NCBI GenBank assembly: GCA_003696955.1
Contig: RFGU01000140.1
Location: forward strand, 1-48,501
Length of the DNA stretch: 48,501 nucleotides
Direction: 5' to 3'
Source of the DNA: Deltaproteobacteria bacterium
GTDB lineage: Bacteria > Myxococcota_A > Polyangia > Nannocystales > Nannocystaceae
The notes below the pieces were generated by a model. That model was not told where the DNA came from. It did not search any database and was given only the letters and a program-made list of their open reading frames with translations. A program made the position numbers and the translations under genes. Below, piece by piece: positions 8,689-18,284 of this stretch (its first letter is position 1; the number at the start of each line of letters is the position of its first letter).

Positions 8689-8737
8689 GGGTAGGAGGGC
8701 GTCACACCAAGAACCACACTGCCACACAGAGGTCCAC

Positions 8738-8911
8738 ATGTCGCTGCTTCCCATCGTCGCCACGATCCCCACCGTCACCATGGCTCTCATCGGCCTCGGC
8801 ACCCTCGTCGCCGACCGGGGGATCGTCCTCGACGAGCGCCGCCGCAACCGTCGTCGCGGCCGCGACGGGCGACGCGGTGGGCGCCGCGCGACCGACCTGG
8901 TGGCCGCCTGA
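8738..8911 (+). CDS. Small membrane protein with Arg-rich tail, paralogue 1
   Basis: The product is 57 aa. One hydrophobic helix covers roughly residues 4-24 (IVATIPTVTMALIGLGTLVA), followed by a short acidic turn, a strongly basic stretch (RRRNRRRGRDGRRGGRR) and a short neutral end. AGAGG lies 6 nt before the ATG at 8738; an ATG at 8687 in the same frame has no such signal. It is clearly paralogous to the next gene, sharing the helix-then-basic layout and the block DGRRGGRR near the C-terminus. The likely orientation is helix in the inner membrane with the basic tail in the cytoplasm (positive-inside rule). I know no family for it and its function is unknown. Confidence 0.65.
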   Translation: MSLLPIVATIPTVTMALIGLGTLVADRGIVLDERRRNRRRGRDGRRGGRRATDLVAA

Positions 8912-8920
8912 TCGCCTACC

Positions 8921-8947
8921 TTGACAAGCGAGCAGGTAGGATATAAA
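8921..8947 (+). promoter_or_regulatory. Sigma-70-like promoter TTGACA-N15-TATAAA
   Basis: A consensus -35 (TTGACA, 8921-8926) is followed by TATAAA (8942-8947, five of six matches). The 15-nt spacer is shorter than the ideal 17. It lies in a notably AT-rich gap directly after the first small gene and would give the second small gene its own promoter with a leader of about 30 nt. Confidence 0.5.
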
Positions 8948-8985
8948 CTTACAGACAACCACACCGTACGAGGAAGGGCAAGAAC

Positions 8986-9156
8986 ATGACCACCATCGCA
9001 ATCATCGCCGCCGTCATCACCATCGGGGTTCCCGCCGCCATCCTGCTCGGCTATACGGGCTATACGCGCGACGAGCGCAAGCGCCAGCGGCGCAAGGGCA
9101 AGGACGGACGCCGGGGCGGCCGTCGGCTCGAGGACCAAATCGCCGCCTCCGCGTAG
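8986..9156 (+). CDS. Small membrane protein with basic tail, paralogue 2
   Basis: The product is 56 aa. The start ATG at 8986 has an AGGAAGG Shine-Dalgarno about 8 nt upstream. An N-terminal hydrophobic helix (residues 3-22, IAIIAAVITIGVPAAILLGY) is followed by RDERKRQRRKGKDGRRGGRR and a short acidic-neutral end (EDQIAASA). Compared with the upstream gene, the order of parts and the DGRRGGRR block are kept while the helix sequence has diverged, so this is an old tandem duplication rather than a recent copy. It is not an export signal, because the basic part follows the helix. Function unknown; its own promoter implies separate control from its paralogue. Confidence 0.65.
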   Translation: MTTIAIIAAVITIGVPAAILLGYTGYTRDERKRQRRKGKDGRRGGRRLEDQIAASA

Positions 9157-9302
9157 CGCGAGCCCCTCGCGGACCACGCGAGCCAAGCGGCGCAACCGCT
9201 CGACTTCAGGTGGAGTTTGCGCCGTTTGCGCGTTCGGAGGGCAGCGGCGTGTCGGTGGGTGGTCGCCATCCGGGTCGCACGTCCCGAGGACCGTGGGGCG
9301 TG

Positions 9303-9330
9303 CGGCCCCTCCTCGCAGGGGGTGGGGCCG
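9303..9330. terminator. GC hairpin between convergent genes
   Basis: Perfect 7-bp arms CGGCCCC and GGGGCCG are separated by 14 nt in the 210-nt gap between the small protein gene and the convergent SpeE-like fusion gene. No T-tract is present, so intrinsic termination is uncertain. I see nothing else in this gap. Confidence 0.25.
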
Positions 9331-9366
9331 ATTCGCAGCAGCACCATCCCTCCGTCCGAGCGCCCG

Positions 9367-12300
9367 TCATTCCGCCGGCCCGTCCACGGGACCGGCGGCG
9401 TCGGTCGCCCGGCCCCCGAGCGGGTCGCCGGCCAGGTCCGCGGACCCCGCCGTCGGCGGGCTCCCTTCGGGCATCAGGTCGGATACGCGCTCGGGGCGCT
9501 GATCGAGGAACGTCTCGAGGTCATGTTCGGCCCGCTCGAGGAGCACGCGGGCCCCGTTCGTCTCGTAGCACTCGACGCGCATGGACAGCAGGTTGGCTTG
9601 CCACGGGGCATGGGGCTCGAAAGGCGCGAGGGCTTCCTGGCAGAGCGCGGGCCAGTCTGCCGCCGCGGCCAAGGCCAGGCGGGTCCCCCGCCGCGCCTCC
9701 TCGAGGATGTGCACCGCAAAGGGAGCCTCGAGGGATTCGAAGAGTGGCCGGGCGGTCGCCTTCGCCTCCACGCCGAGCCTTCGCGCCAGAGCGAACGCCT
9801 CCTCCATCGAGACCGAATCGAACCACGGGTCGGTACGCGCCGACGTAAATGCACGCACGAGTTCCGCGGCCGCCGCCGATGTATCCGAGCGGCTCGCTGC
9901 CAAGAGCGCCGACGCGATCCGAGCGTCGGTTCCGAAGAGGGGCTCGAGTTCTTCGATCCAGGCCTCGGCCTCGGGGCGCCCCGCCTTCGCAGCCGACCGG
10001 GCTAGCATTCGAAGATCCGCGGGATGACGCGGGGGGCGTTGCCCCGACAGCCACGTGTCCACCGCCGCCGCATGCTGCCCTGCGGCCGCCGCATCCCGTG
10101 CTCGATGTTGGGCCTTCACCCACGCGGGGGCCGTAGGCGGCAGGTTCACGCGACCGAGTTGCCCATGGGCCCACACCGACCGGGCATCCCACAACAGGCC
10201 CGGCTCGTCTTCGGCATACCACGGTGGACGGTCGTCCCCGAGGGCCAGGGCGAGTTCCCGGATCTCCGCGGACGTCACGCGGTACGGTGCGCCAAGGGTG
10301 CGCTGAAAGCCGAACTCGAGCACGGGCCGATCGTCGGTGTCGATGAGATCCTCGGCATCCTGGGCGAGGTGGCGGACCGTTGCATCACCGGCGAGATATC
10401 CCGCGACCAAACCATCGAGCCCCCGCGTTCCCCAGGACACCCGCAGGCCCTCGGCGAACACGGGCTCGGACAGCCTGCGGGCCACGGCGTCCGCGTCGAT
10501 GGCGGGCGGACGGGGGAAGGCGAGCAGGGCCAGATCCCCCTCCCGCGTCGTCCAGATCTCCACGTGGTCGAACACCGAACGGAGGGTCGCCGCTGCGGTG
10601 CGAAGCGCTCGTGCGTCGACCTCGTAGGCCTGAAACCACTGGACGAACACGCCGTCTTCGTCCAGCCGCTCGCGGACGGAACGGTAGAAGTCCTGGGAGA
10701 ACAGGCTGGCGATGCCCACGCGATACGGATTCGACGGTTCCGAGACGATGACGTCGTAGGTCCGGTGGACCGTGGACAGGTACTCCCGGGCATCGCCGAA
10801 GTGGATCTCCACGTTGGCCTTGTCAAACACCTCGCGGTTCACGGCCCCGCACATGCGTGCGAAATCGGCGATCCGCGGCTCGAGTTCCACCACGTCCACG
10901 CGGCCCATGCCGGGGACGTCGGCGATCCATCCGGCCGTCGTGCCGGTGCCGAGACCGACCACCAGGGCCGATTGGGGCTCGGGATGGAACAATGCGCCGA
11001 GGAGCCCAATCATGACGACGGTCGGCGCATCGCCCTTGGCGTTCCCGTCGCTCTTTCCCGTTACGATGAACGCATAGCCGTTGCGCGCAGCCACCGCAAA
11101 CGATGCCTCGACGCCGTCGGCCTCCCACACGATCTCGCGGCGGACGTCCCGGGCGTAGCGCTCGAAGCTCGCCGGGTCGTGGCTCGGGAACGACACGCGC
11201 CCCGCCCCGATGGGGCTGTGGCGCCACATGGCCGTCGGGCCGCGGGCCAGGGTCGTCGTGACGGCCAGCACGGCCACCGCCGCGGTCCCGGCAGCCCCGC
11301 GCAGGGGACGAAGCGGTACGGCCGCGAAGATCGCCGCCAGCAGGACCAAGATCCACACGAGCGCGCGCCAAAGGCCCACCGCACCGAGCAATTGGAGCAT
11401 ACCGAACCCGGCGACCAGGGCACCGACGATGGCGCCGACCGTATTCCACAGATACGCCGACCCCACCTGTCGCCCGACATCCTGCGACCCGCGACCGAGC
11501 AGCCCGACGAGCAGCGGAAACTGGTAGCCAGCCACCAGCGCTGGAGGCAACACGAGGAACCCCGCCGAGAGCGTCCATCCCGCCACCAGGCCGTCGAATC
11601 CGAGCAGGTTCCACGTCCGAGCACCGTACGCCACGGCCACCAGGTCGTCACCGACGAGCAGAGGCAGGCCGAGCGCCAGGGCCTCGAGGCTGCACGTGAA
11701 CGCGAAGCCACGTGCGGTGGGACGCCGCGCTTGCGCCCCTCTTCCGTAGAGCCGCGCGCCCACGCCGATCCCGACGAGGGCCAGCACCAGCACGAGACCG
11801 AAGCCGTAGACGGAGCCCCCGAGGAGCGGCCCGAGCATCCGGTACCACACGATCTCCATGGCGAAGAAGACGAAGCCCGTGACGCACGCAGCCCCGTAGA
11901 CGATCGCCGCGGGCGCAGCGGCCGAGGCTGCGTCCTCGGTCTTCGGGATCTCGGACGCCGCCGGTACGCCGGACGGCGCGGCGGCAGGCGCCGGGTCGGT
12001 GCGCCCGCGGGCGCGGGCCGTCAGGCCGACCAACGCCGCGAGCAGGGCCGCGATCCACAGCGACGAACGCAATCCGAACACCTCGATCATGACGAAGGTG
12101 GCAAGCCCCGCGCCGACGACCGCGCCGAGGGTGTTGGCGCCGTAGAGCAGCCCGAGTCGGCGACGGGCTGCATCCCCTTCGTTCTCCGCCGCGCGCACGA
12201 TGGCGGGCAGCGTCCCGCCCAGCAGGATCGTGGCTGGGCCGAGGACGAGCGTGGACAGCAGAAGACGCAGCAGCGTGGCGACGCCTGCGCCGAGTTCCGC

Positions 12301-12660
12301 CTGCCCGCCGGCCACCGTATACGTCCACCGCACGGCGTCCACGAGCCACGGGGAGATCCCGGCGAGGAGGGCCGCGCCGAGTTCGAGGTTGCCGTAGAGC
12401 ACGAGCGGCCGCGGGCTGCGATCGGCCCTTCGGCCGAGGAGGTGTCCGCCGAGCCCGAGGCCCCCCATGAAGATGGCCAGGACGGCGGCCGAGGCCGCCG
12501 TGGAGGCGCCGAACACCAACCGAAAGTGCCGAGTCCACACGATCTGGTACACCAGACCGCATGCGCCCGACACGGTGACGAGTGCGACGAGCAGTGGAAG
12601 GCGGGAGGGCTTGGGATCGGGCACGCGAGCGAGAATGGTATCGCATCGGCGCCCGGCCAT
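9367..12660 (-). CDS. Multi-helix membrane domain fused to spermidine-synthase-like domain
   Basis: The product is 1,097 aa from ATG at 12660, 8 nt after truA. The N-terminal half (about residues 18-530) is hydrophobic with many helices, resembling a transporter-like membrane part. The middle is a methyltransferase-fold spermidine synthase-like domain: ALVVGLGTGTTAG, VDVVELEPRI, FGDAREYL and YDVIVSEPSNPYR. In true aminopropyltransferases the last motif carries a catalytic Asp (DSSDP type); here it is SEPSNP, as in the membrane-fused SpeE-like group, so aminopropyl transfer is doubtful. A C-terminal helical part of about 250 residues looks TPR-like. It lies next to norspermidine/spermidine genes, suggesting a polyamine or SAM-linked role in the membrane. 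Confidence 0.82.
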   Translation of the reverse strand: MAGRRCDTILARVPDPKPSRLPLLVALVTVSGACGLVYQIVWTRHFRLVFGASTAASAAVLAIFMGGLGLGGHLLGRRADRSPRPLVLYGNLELGAALLAGISPWLVDAVRWTYTVAGGQAELGAGVATLLRLLLSTLVLGPATILLGGTLPAIVRAAENEGDAARRRLGLLYGANTLGAVVGAGLATFVMIEVFGLRSSLWIAALLAALVGLTARARGRTDPAPAAAPSGVPAASEIPKTEDAASAAAPAAIVYGAACVTGFVFFAMEIVWYRMLGPLLGGSVYGFGLVLVLALVGIGVGARLYGRGAQARRPTARGFAFTCSLEALALGLPLLVGDDLVAVAYGARTWNLLGFDGLVAGWTLSAGFLVLPPALVAGYQFPLLVGLLGRGSQDVGRQVGSAYLWNTVGAIVGALVAGFGMLQLLGAVGLWRALVWILVLLAAIFAAVPLRPLRGAAGTAAVAVLAVTTTLARGPTAMWRHSPIGAGRVSFPSHDPASFERYARDVRREIVWEADGVEASFAVAARNGYAFIVTGKSDGNAKGDAPTVVMIGLLGALFHPEPQSALVVGLGTGTTAGWIADVPGMGRVDVVELEPRIADFARMCGAVNREVFDKANVEIHFGDAREYLSTVHRTYDVIVSEPSNPYRVGIASLFSQDFYRSVRERLDEDGVFVQWFQAYEVDARALRTAAATLRSVFDHVEIWTTREGDLALLAFPRPPAIDADAVARRLSEPVFAEGLRVSWGTRGLDGLVAGYLAGDATVRHLAQDAEDLIDTDDRPVLEFGFQRTLGAPYRVTSAEIRELALALGDDRPPWYAEDEPGLLWDARSVWAHGQLGRVNLPPTAPAWVKAQHRARDAAAAGQHAAAVDTWLSGQRPPRHPADLRMLARSAAKAGRPEAEAWIEELEPLFGTDARIASALLAASRSDTSAAAAELVRAFTSARTDPWFDSVSMEEAFALARRLGVEAKATARPLFESLEAPFAVHILEEARRGTRLALAAAADWPALCQEALAPFEPHAPWQANLLSMRVECYETNGARVLLERAEHDLETFLDQRPERVSDLMPEGSPPTAGSADLAGDPLGGRATDAAGPVDGPAE

Positions 12661-12668
12661 CGGGCGAT

Positions 12669-13469
12669 TCACGTCGCCTGTCGACGATGCTCCGGTGGCC
12701 AGAGCACCTCGACGAGGACCAATCCGCGCGACGGAGCCGTAGGTCCGGCGTCCCGCCGATCCTTGGTGTCGAGGGCCCGGCGAGCCCGCGTCGCATCGAA
12801 GCGTCCCCGGCCCACCTCGACCAGTGTGCCCACCAGGATTCGCACCATGTTCTTGAGGAAGGCATCGCCCTCCACCGTCACGTCGACGAACGCGTCCTCG
12901 CCCGCACGTCGCACGTCCACCTCGATGCGTCGAATCGTGCGCTCCGTCGTGCCCGCCTGGCAGTCGGCCGCCCGCAGACCCGCAAAGTCGTGGCGCCCCT
13001 CGAACGCCCGGGCGGCGGCGGACATCGCGGCCGGGTCGAGCCGCCACTTCGTTCGCCAGGCGAATCGATCGACGAAGGGATCGCGCCGACCGGGTTGGAC
13101 GAGGGTATAGCGGTAGATCTTGCCCCGATTGTCCCGGCGAACGTCGAACCCCGCGGGCACCGAGAACGCCTCGCGCACCGTCACGTCCGGAGGCAGCCGA
13201 TCGTCGACGGCTCGCCGCAGGCCGTCGACGGGGATCTCGGGCGGAGCCGGAATCGAGGCGAGTTGTCCCCGGGCGTGGACGCCCGCGTCCGTGCGCGATG
13301 CGAATCGAATGGGCACCGGGCGACCGAGAACGCCTTCGAGGGCCGCCGACAACTCCGATTCCACGGTGCGCACCCGATGCCTCCCCTGCGGATCGACCTG
13401 GCGGACGCTCCCGTGGAAGTCCGTGCCGTCGTAGGCAAGGCGCAAGAAGACCTGTTCGGCGTCACTCAC
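12669..13469 (-). CDS. truA: tRNA pseudouridine(38-40) synthase TruA
   Basis: The 266 aa length is normal for TruA. The catalytic Asp61 sits in SRTDAGVHARGQ, the hallmark of the family. The N-terminal AYDGTDFHG and the later FLKNMVRILVGTLVEVGRG and DTKDRRDAGPTAPSRGLVLVEV blocks are all in place. It isomerises uridines 38-40 of the tRNA anticodon stem-loop. The N-terminal GSVRQ replaces the common GWQxQ, a mild departure. The start is GTG at 13469, overlapping the stop of the upstream TPMT-like gene (GTGA), so the two are probably translationally coupled. Confidence 0.95.
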   Translation of the reverse strand: MSDAEQVFLRLAYDGTDFHGSVRQVDPQGRHRVRTVESELSAALEGVLGRPVPIRFASRTDAGVHARGQLASIPAPPEIPVDGLRRAVDDRLPPDVTVREAFSVPAGFDVRRDNRGKIYRYTLVQPGRRDPFVDRFAWRTKWRLDPAAMSAAARAFEGRHDFAGLRAADCQAGTTERTIRRIEVDVRRAGEDAFVDVTVEGDAFLKNMVRILVGTLVEVGRGRFDATRARRALDTKDRRDAGPTAPSRGLVLVEVLWPPEHRRQAT

Positions 13470-14131
13470 GATCCGCGACGGGTGAGCAGGTAGGCCCCCT
13501 CCGAGAAGTTCGTCACCCCGTGGTCGGCGAAGGAGCCCGGCATGGAGGCGTCGGGGACGGACTCGAGCACTTCGACCTCGAATGCGCCGCCGAACAGCCG
13601 TTCGATCTCCGCCGCCGGCACCGAGAACGGGGGGCCGACGTCGGCAGGTCCGTCGTAGGCCACCGTGACCACGAGCCCACGCGCGCCCTTCGCGACGAGT
13701 TCCTCGATGCGACGCGCGTAGGCCTCGCGCAGCCGCGGTGGGATCGCCACCAATGCGCCCCGGTCGTAGAAGGCGGCGAAGGGGGCGAAGGGGGAAAGAT
13801 CGCAGGCGAAGAAATCACCGCACACCACCGTCACGCCGTCGCGCGTGTGCACGGTGCCCGCCGAGGCATCCGGCTCCGCCCCGGGAAACAGGCGGGCGAC
13901 GGCATCTTCGACGACCTCCACGCCGACGGGCTCGAACCCGGCGTCGGCCAAGAACCCAAGGTCCAGGCTCGCCCCGCAAAGGGGCACGAGCACCCGGCGG
14001 CCAGGGGCTGGCGAAAGGCGCCCGACGTAGCGCCGGAGCTTCTCGTTGACGTCGTCCTTGTGCCAGCCGCAGCGGCCTTCCCGCCACCTGCGCCGCCAGA
14101 ACTCGGGGGATGCCGGGTCGGAGTGCGTCAT
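13466..14131 (-). CDS. TPMT-family SAM-dependent methyltransferase
   Basis: The 221 aa product fits the thiopurine S-methyltransferase family: N-terminal FWRRRWREGRCGWH, the SAM-binding VLVPLCGASLDLGFLAD, GVEVVEDAV, and YDRGALVAIPPRLREAYA. Bacterial members methylate thiols, selenite or tellurite species or isothiocyanate-like toxins; the substrate here is open. The frame is open to 15034 in the shadow of the carboxynorspermidine synthase gene. ATG at 14131 and ATG at 14143 are the candidates. I prefer 14131 because the TACGAT box at 14142-14147 ends 10 nt upstream of it and overlaps the other. It heads the truA/SpeE-fusion operon. Confidence 0.88.
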   Translation of the reverse strand: MTHSDPASPEFWRRRWREGRCGWHKDDVNEKLRRYVGRLSPAPGRRVLVPLCGASLDLGFLADAGFEPVGVEVVEDAVARLFPGAEPDASAGTVHTRDGVTVVCGDFFACDLSPFAPFAAFYDRGALVAIPPRLREAYARRIEELVAKGARGLVVTVAYDGPADVGPPFSVPAAEIERLFGGAFEVEVLESVPDASMPGSFADHGVTNFSEGAYLLTRRGS

Positions 14132-14141
14132 CGCGGGGTCC

Positions 14142-14147
14142 ATCGTA
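14142..14147 (-). promoter_or_regulatory. TANNNT box (TACGAT) upstream of TPMT-like gene
   Basis: On the minus strand TACGAT ends 10 nt before the ATG at 14131, with no Shine-Dalgarno between. It suggests a leaderless or nearly leaderless mRNA for the TPMT-truA-SpeE-fusion operon. Confidence 0.35.
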
Positions 14148-14218
14148 CGCCGCCAGCCCCCCCCGTCAACGCGAACGCGCGCCCGGGCACCCCCGTTTGC
14201 CACGCCCCGCCCCTTCGC

Positions 14219-14224
14219 TACCCT
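14219..14224 (+). promoter_or_regulatory. TANNNT box (TACCCT) upstream of carboxynorspermidine synthase
   Basis: TACCCT lies 30 nt before the ATG at 14255. Unlike the leaderless cases, there is a GAGGAG Shine-Dalgarno 9 nt before this start, consistent with a short leader beginning near 14231. Confidence 0.35.
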
Positions 14225-14254
14225 GCGCCCACCCATCATGCGAGGAGCCCGTCC

Positions 14255-15438
14255 ATGAACACCGTCGTCATCGTCGGCGCCGGCGGCGTCGGCAGTGTCG
14301 TCGCCCACAAGTGCGCCCAAGTGCCCGAGGTCTTCGACCGCATCGTACTTGCGTCGCGCACCCTCGAACGATGCGAGAAGGTCCGCGACAGCGTGGCTCG
14401 GCGGACCGGCCGGAGCATCGAGATCGAACGGATCGACGCCAACGACGTGCCCGCCGTCGTCGACCTGTTGCGCCGCGTCCGCCCCCGGCTCCTGCTGAAC
14501 CTCGCCCTGCCCTACCAGGACCTGCCCCTGATGGACGCCTGCCTCGAAGCCGGGGTGGACTATCTCGATACGGCCAACTACGAACCGCCCGACGAGGCCA
14601 AGTTCGAATACAAGTGGCAGTGGGCCTACCACGATCGTTTCGCGGCGGCAGGTCGCATGGCGCTCCTGGGATCGGGATTCGATCCGGGGGTGACCAACGT
14701 GTTCTGCGCCTACGCCCGAAAGCACCTCTTCGACGAGATCGAGACCATCGACATCCTCGACTGCAACGCGGGCGATCACGGCCATCCCTTCGCCACGAAC
14801 TTCAACCCGGAGATCAACATCCGGGAGGTCACGGCGAACGGCCGCTACTACGAAGACGGAGCCTGGAAGGAGACGCCCCCCCTGTCGGAGACGATGGAGT
14901 TCGACTTCCCGGAGATCGGCCCCCGCAAGGCCTACCTCATGTACCACGAGGAACTCGAGTCCTTGGCGCGCCACCTGCCGGGCGTGCGACGGATGCGATT
15001 CTGGATGACCTTCGGCGACGCCTACCTGACCCACCTACGCGTCCTCGAGAACGTGGGGATGACCTCCATCGAACCCGTCGAGTTCGAGGGCCACAAGATC
15101 GTACCACTGCAATTCTTGAAGGCCCTGCTGCCGGATCCCGCCTCCCTCGCCGAGAACTACACGGGCAAGACCTGCATCGGTTGTCTCATCGAGGGTACGA
15201 AGGACGGCCGGCGCCGCCGCGTGTTCGTCTACAACGTCTGCGACCACCGCGCGGCGTACGAAGAGGTCGGCTCCCAGGCGATTTCGTACACGACCGGGGT
15301 CCCGGCCATGGTGGGCGCCAAGATGATGCTGTCGGGCACCTGGCGCGGCGAAGGCGTCTTCAACATGGAGCAGTTCGACCCGGACCCCTTCCTCGAGGAC
15401 CTGGCGCGACACGGACTGCCGTGGCACATCGAGGAGCG

Positions 15439-15442
<4 letters not shown>
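14255..15442 (+). CDS. Carboxynorspermidine/carboxyspermidine dehydrogenase (saccharopine dehydrogenase family)
   Basis: The product is 395 aa. The N-terminal Rossmann motif VGAGGVGSVVAHKC binds NADPH, and LLLNLALPYQDLPLMDACLEAG-type blocks with SGFDPGVTNVF match the saccharopine dehydrogenase-like carboxynorspermidine synthase group. The enzyme condenses aspartate semialdehyde with diaminopropane or putrescine and reduces the product to carboxynorspermidine or carboxyspermidine. The ATG at 14255 follows GAGGAG by 9 nt. The gene overlaps nspC by the ATGA junction, which is the expected two-step pathway order. Which diamine is used cannot be read from the sequence; no diaminobutyrate or ornithine decarboxylase gene is in the window. 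Confidence 0.92.
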
Positions 15443-16581
<1,139 letters not shown>

Positions 16582-16585
16582 CCGG

Positions 16586-16683
16586 CGGACGATCCGAGCC
16601 CACGCAGCGCGGGTCTCGGCCCGCGACGTACGATCGGACGATCCGAGCCGGCGCAGCGCGGGTCTCAGCGCGCGACGTAGACG
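16586..16683. repeat. Two tandem 49-bp units at the 3' end of the CAP-domain gene
   Basis: Units 16586-16634 and 16635-16683 match at 41 of the first 45 positions. The second unit contains the stop codon and the last six codons of the minus-strand CAP gene; the first is an untranslated copy lying toward nspC. This looks like a local duplication of a gene end, or a short repeat that landed there. Together the units fill the 83-nt gap between the convergent genes. Confidence 0.75.
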
Positions 16684-18284
16684 ACGAGGACGTAGGCGCC
16701 GTCCCCGCGGCGCACGACCCCGATGCCGTAGCGCCCCGCCACGTCGTTCCACAGGCTGGCCTCGACCAAGTCCTCGAACGCCGGGGCCACGGCTTCGATG
16801 CGCGAAGCGCCGCCGTACCCCGCGGCCGCGAGGGCAGCGGTGCGCCGCGCCGGGTCGAGGGATCGGCCGGCGGCGACGTGTTCGGCGTCGTCCGCGGCGA
16901 GCTTCGAAAGGGCCGGATCCTCGACGGCGGCCGGCGCCCGCACGAGGCCGCGCTCACGCAGCATGCGGGCGAGGACCGAAGGCGCCGCACGGCCCGGGTC
17001 GAGGGGGCGCCGCACGAACACCTGCACCACGTAGATGGGCCGCGGCGCCCCGGGGTCGTCGCCCTCGCGGGTCCCGAAGGCGACCCCGATGCCGATTCGG
17101 TCCACGTCGTCGGCCAGGAGATTCGCCCGGTGGCCCGGGCTCCGCAGCAAGCTGCCGTGGATCTCCCGCGGCCCGTAGCCCCGCGCCACGTTCTCTCGGA
17201 CCGTGCGCGCGGAGATCCCCGCCCGCGCCACCCGGCTGGCCGCATCCCCCGTCACCGGCGAGACGTGCCCCACGTACCCCCGCGTCGCCATCTCGGCCGC
17301 GTGGGACCGGGCGACGGCCGCCACGTCCTCGTCCCAGGTCAAGGCCGAAAGTCCGCGACGACGACGCTCCTCGGCAACGAGCGCCGCGCTGGCCCGGGCG
17401 ACCTCCTCGGGCGTCGTACCCGGTCGAAGCCATTCGACCTCCACCGTAAAGCTCGCCGGCAGATCCCGTCCGCACCCCACCGGCGCGTTGGCGACGACCT
17501 CCGGGCCGTAGGCCCCCACGGCCAGCACCTCGATCCGCATGATCCCGCGGGAGGGGCACACGACGTCCGCCGCGAACACACCGCCCGCCCCCACGCCGAC
17601 GGAGCGGGTGTGGATGCGACCCGAGGGATCGACGATCTCCAGACTCGGCCGATGGCGCCCGGGAGCGAGGCGCCCGCGAAGTTGCACGGACGCGCCGACG
17701 GGCACCGCCCGCGGGAACGGTTCGAGTTCGACGCCCCGGTCGAGCACCCCGAGCACGATACGCAGCCCCTTTCGCCCGGAGAGCGGCACGGCGCCCACGC
17801 CCACGACGGGCTTGGAAAGCCCCGCAGCGTGGCTGCGCGCCGCCCCTTCCAGGCTGGTCGCCAGGTCCGCGCAAACGGTCCCCGCACCCTTGCACTCGGT
17901 GCCGGGATCACCGTCGAGTTCCACGACCACGAGGCGGGGCGGCGGATCGGGCAGCCCATGGCGCGCAAGGACCCCTTCGACGAGTGCAGCCGGGATCCGA
18001 TGCCGACTCGGGGCGAAGCGGCCGATGTCCCGCAACGCGGCCGACAACGCAGGCGCGTGCTCGAGTCCTGCGCCCTCGAGCCGTCCGAGCACGGCGCCTT
18101 CCACCGGGCCGGCGACGAACGCGGCGTGGTGCCCATAGCCGTCCGAGACGGACGGATCCACGGTGGCACGCACGGCCCGAACCTCCACGATGCGCGCGAC
18201 CGCCTGCCGCGCCCGTGGACCCGGTGCACAGCCCGCCCCGACGCAGACGAGCGCAAGTGCGACGGACGCCGACGAGACCCTCAC
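16665..18284 (-). CDS. Secreted CAP-domain (SCP/PR1-like) protein
   Basis: The product is 539 aa from GTG at 18284, overlapping the stop of the CBM9-like gene. A signal sequence ends near ALVCVGAGC (marginal lipobox). Around residues 290-420 lies a CAP domain: HAAEMATRGYVGHVSP, ENVARGYG, SPGHRANLL and GIGVAFG. These carry the His and Glu positions of the CAP cavity. A preceding beta-rich part and a following domain of about 110 residues are not recognised. CAP proteins are extracellular, often sterol-, lipid- or cell-wall-associated; activity cannot be predicted. It is the last gene of a kinase-headed operon. Confidence 0.78.
   Translation of the reverse strand: MRVSSASVALALVCVGAGCAPGPRARQAVARIVEVRAVRATVDPSVSDGYGHHAAFVAGPVEGAVLGRLEGAGLEHAPALSAALRDIGRFAPSRHRIPAALVEGVLARHGLPDPPPRLVVVELDGDPGTECKGAGTVCADLATSLEGAARSHAAGLSKPVVGVGAVPLSGRKGLRIVLGVLDRGVELEPFPRAVPVGASVQLRGRLAPGRHRPSLEIVDPSGRIHTRSVGVGAGGVFAADVVCPSRGIMRIEVLAVGAYGPEVVANAPVGCGRDLPASFTVEVEWLRPGTTPEEVARASAALVAEERRRRGLSALTWDEDVAAVARSHAAEMATRGYVGHVSPVTGDAASRVARAGISARTVRENVARGYGPREIHGSLLRSPGHRANLLADDVDRIGIGVAFGTREGDDPGAPRPIYVVQVFVRRPLDPGRAAPSVLARMLRERGLVRAPAAVEDPALSKLAADDAEHVAAGRSLDPARRTAALAAAGYGGASRIEAVAPAFEDLVEASLWNDVAGRYGIGVVRRGDGAYVLVVYVAR

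Noticed and set aside
9367-12660. Calling the fusion a spermidine synthase
   Set aside because: The motif carrying the catalytic Asp reads SEPSNP, and a complete alternative route to spermidine or norspermidine is encoded beside it.
13466-15034. A 522-residue open frame on the minus strand
   Set aside because: Only the first third from the stop is the TPMT-like gene; the rest is the shadow of the carboxynorspermidine synthase gene on the plus strand.
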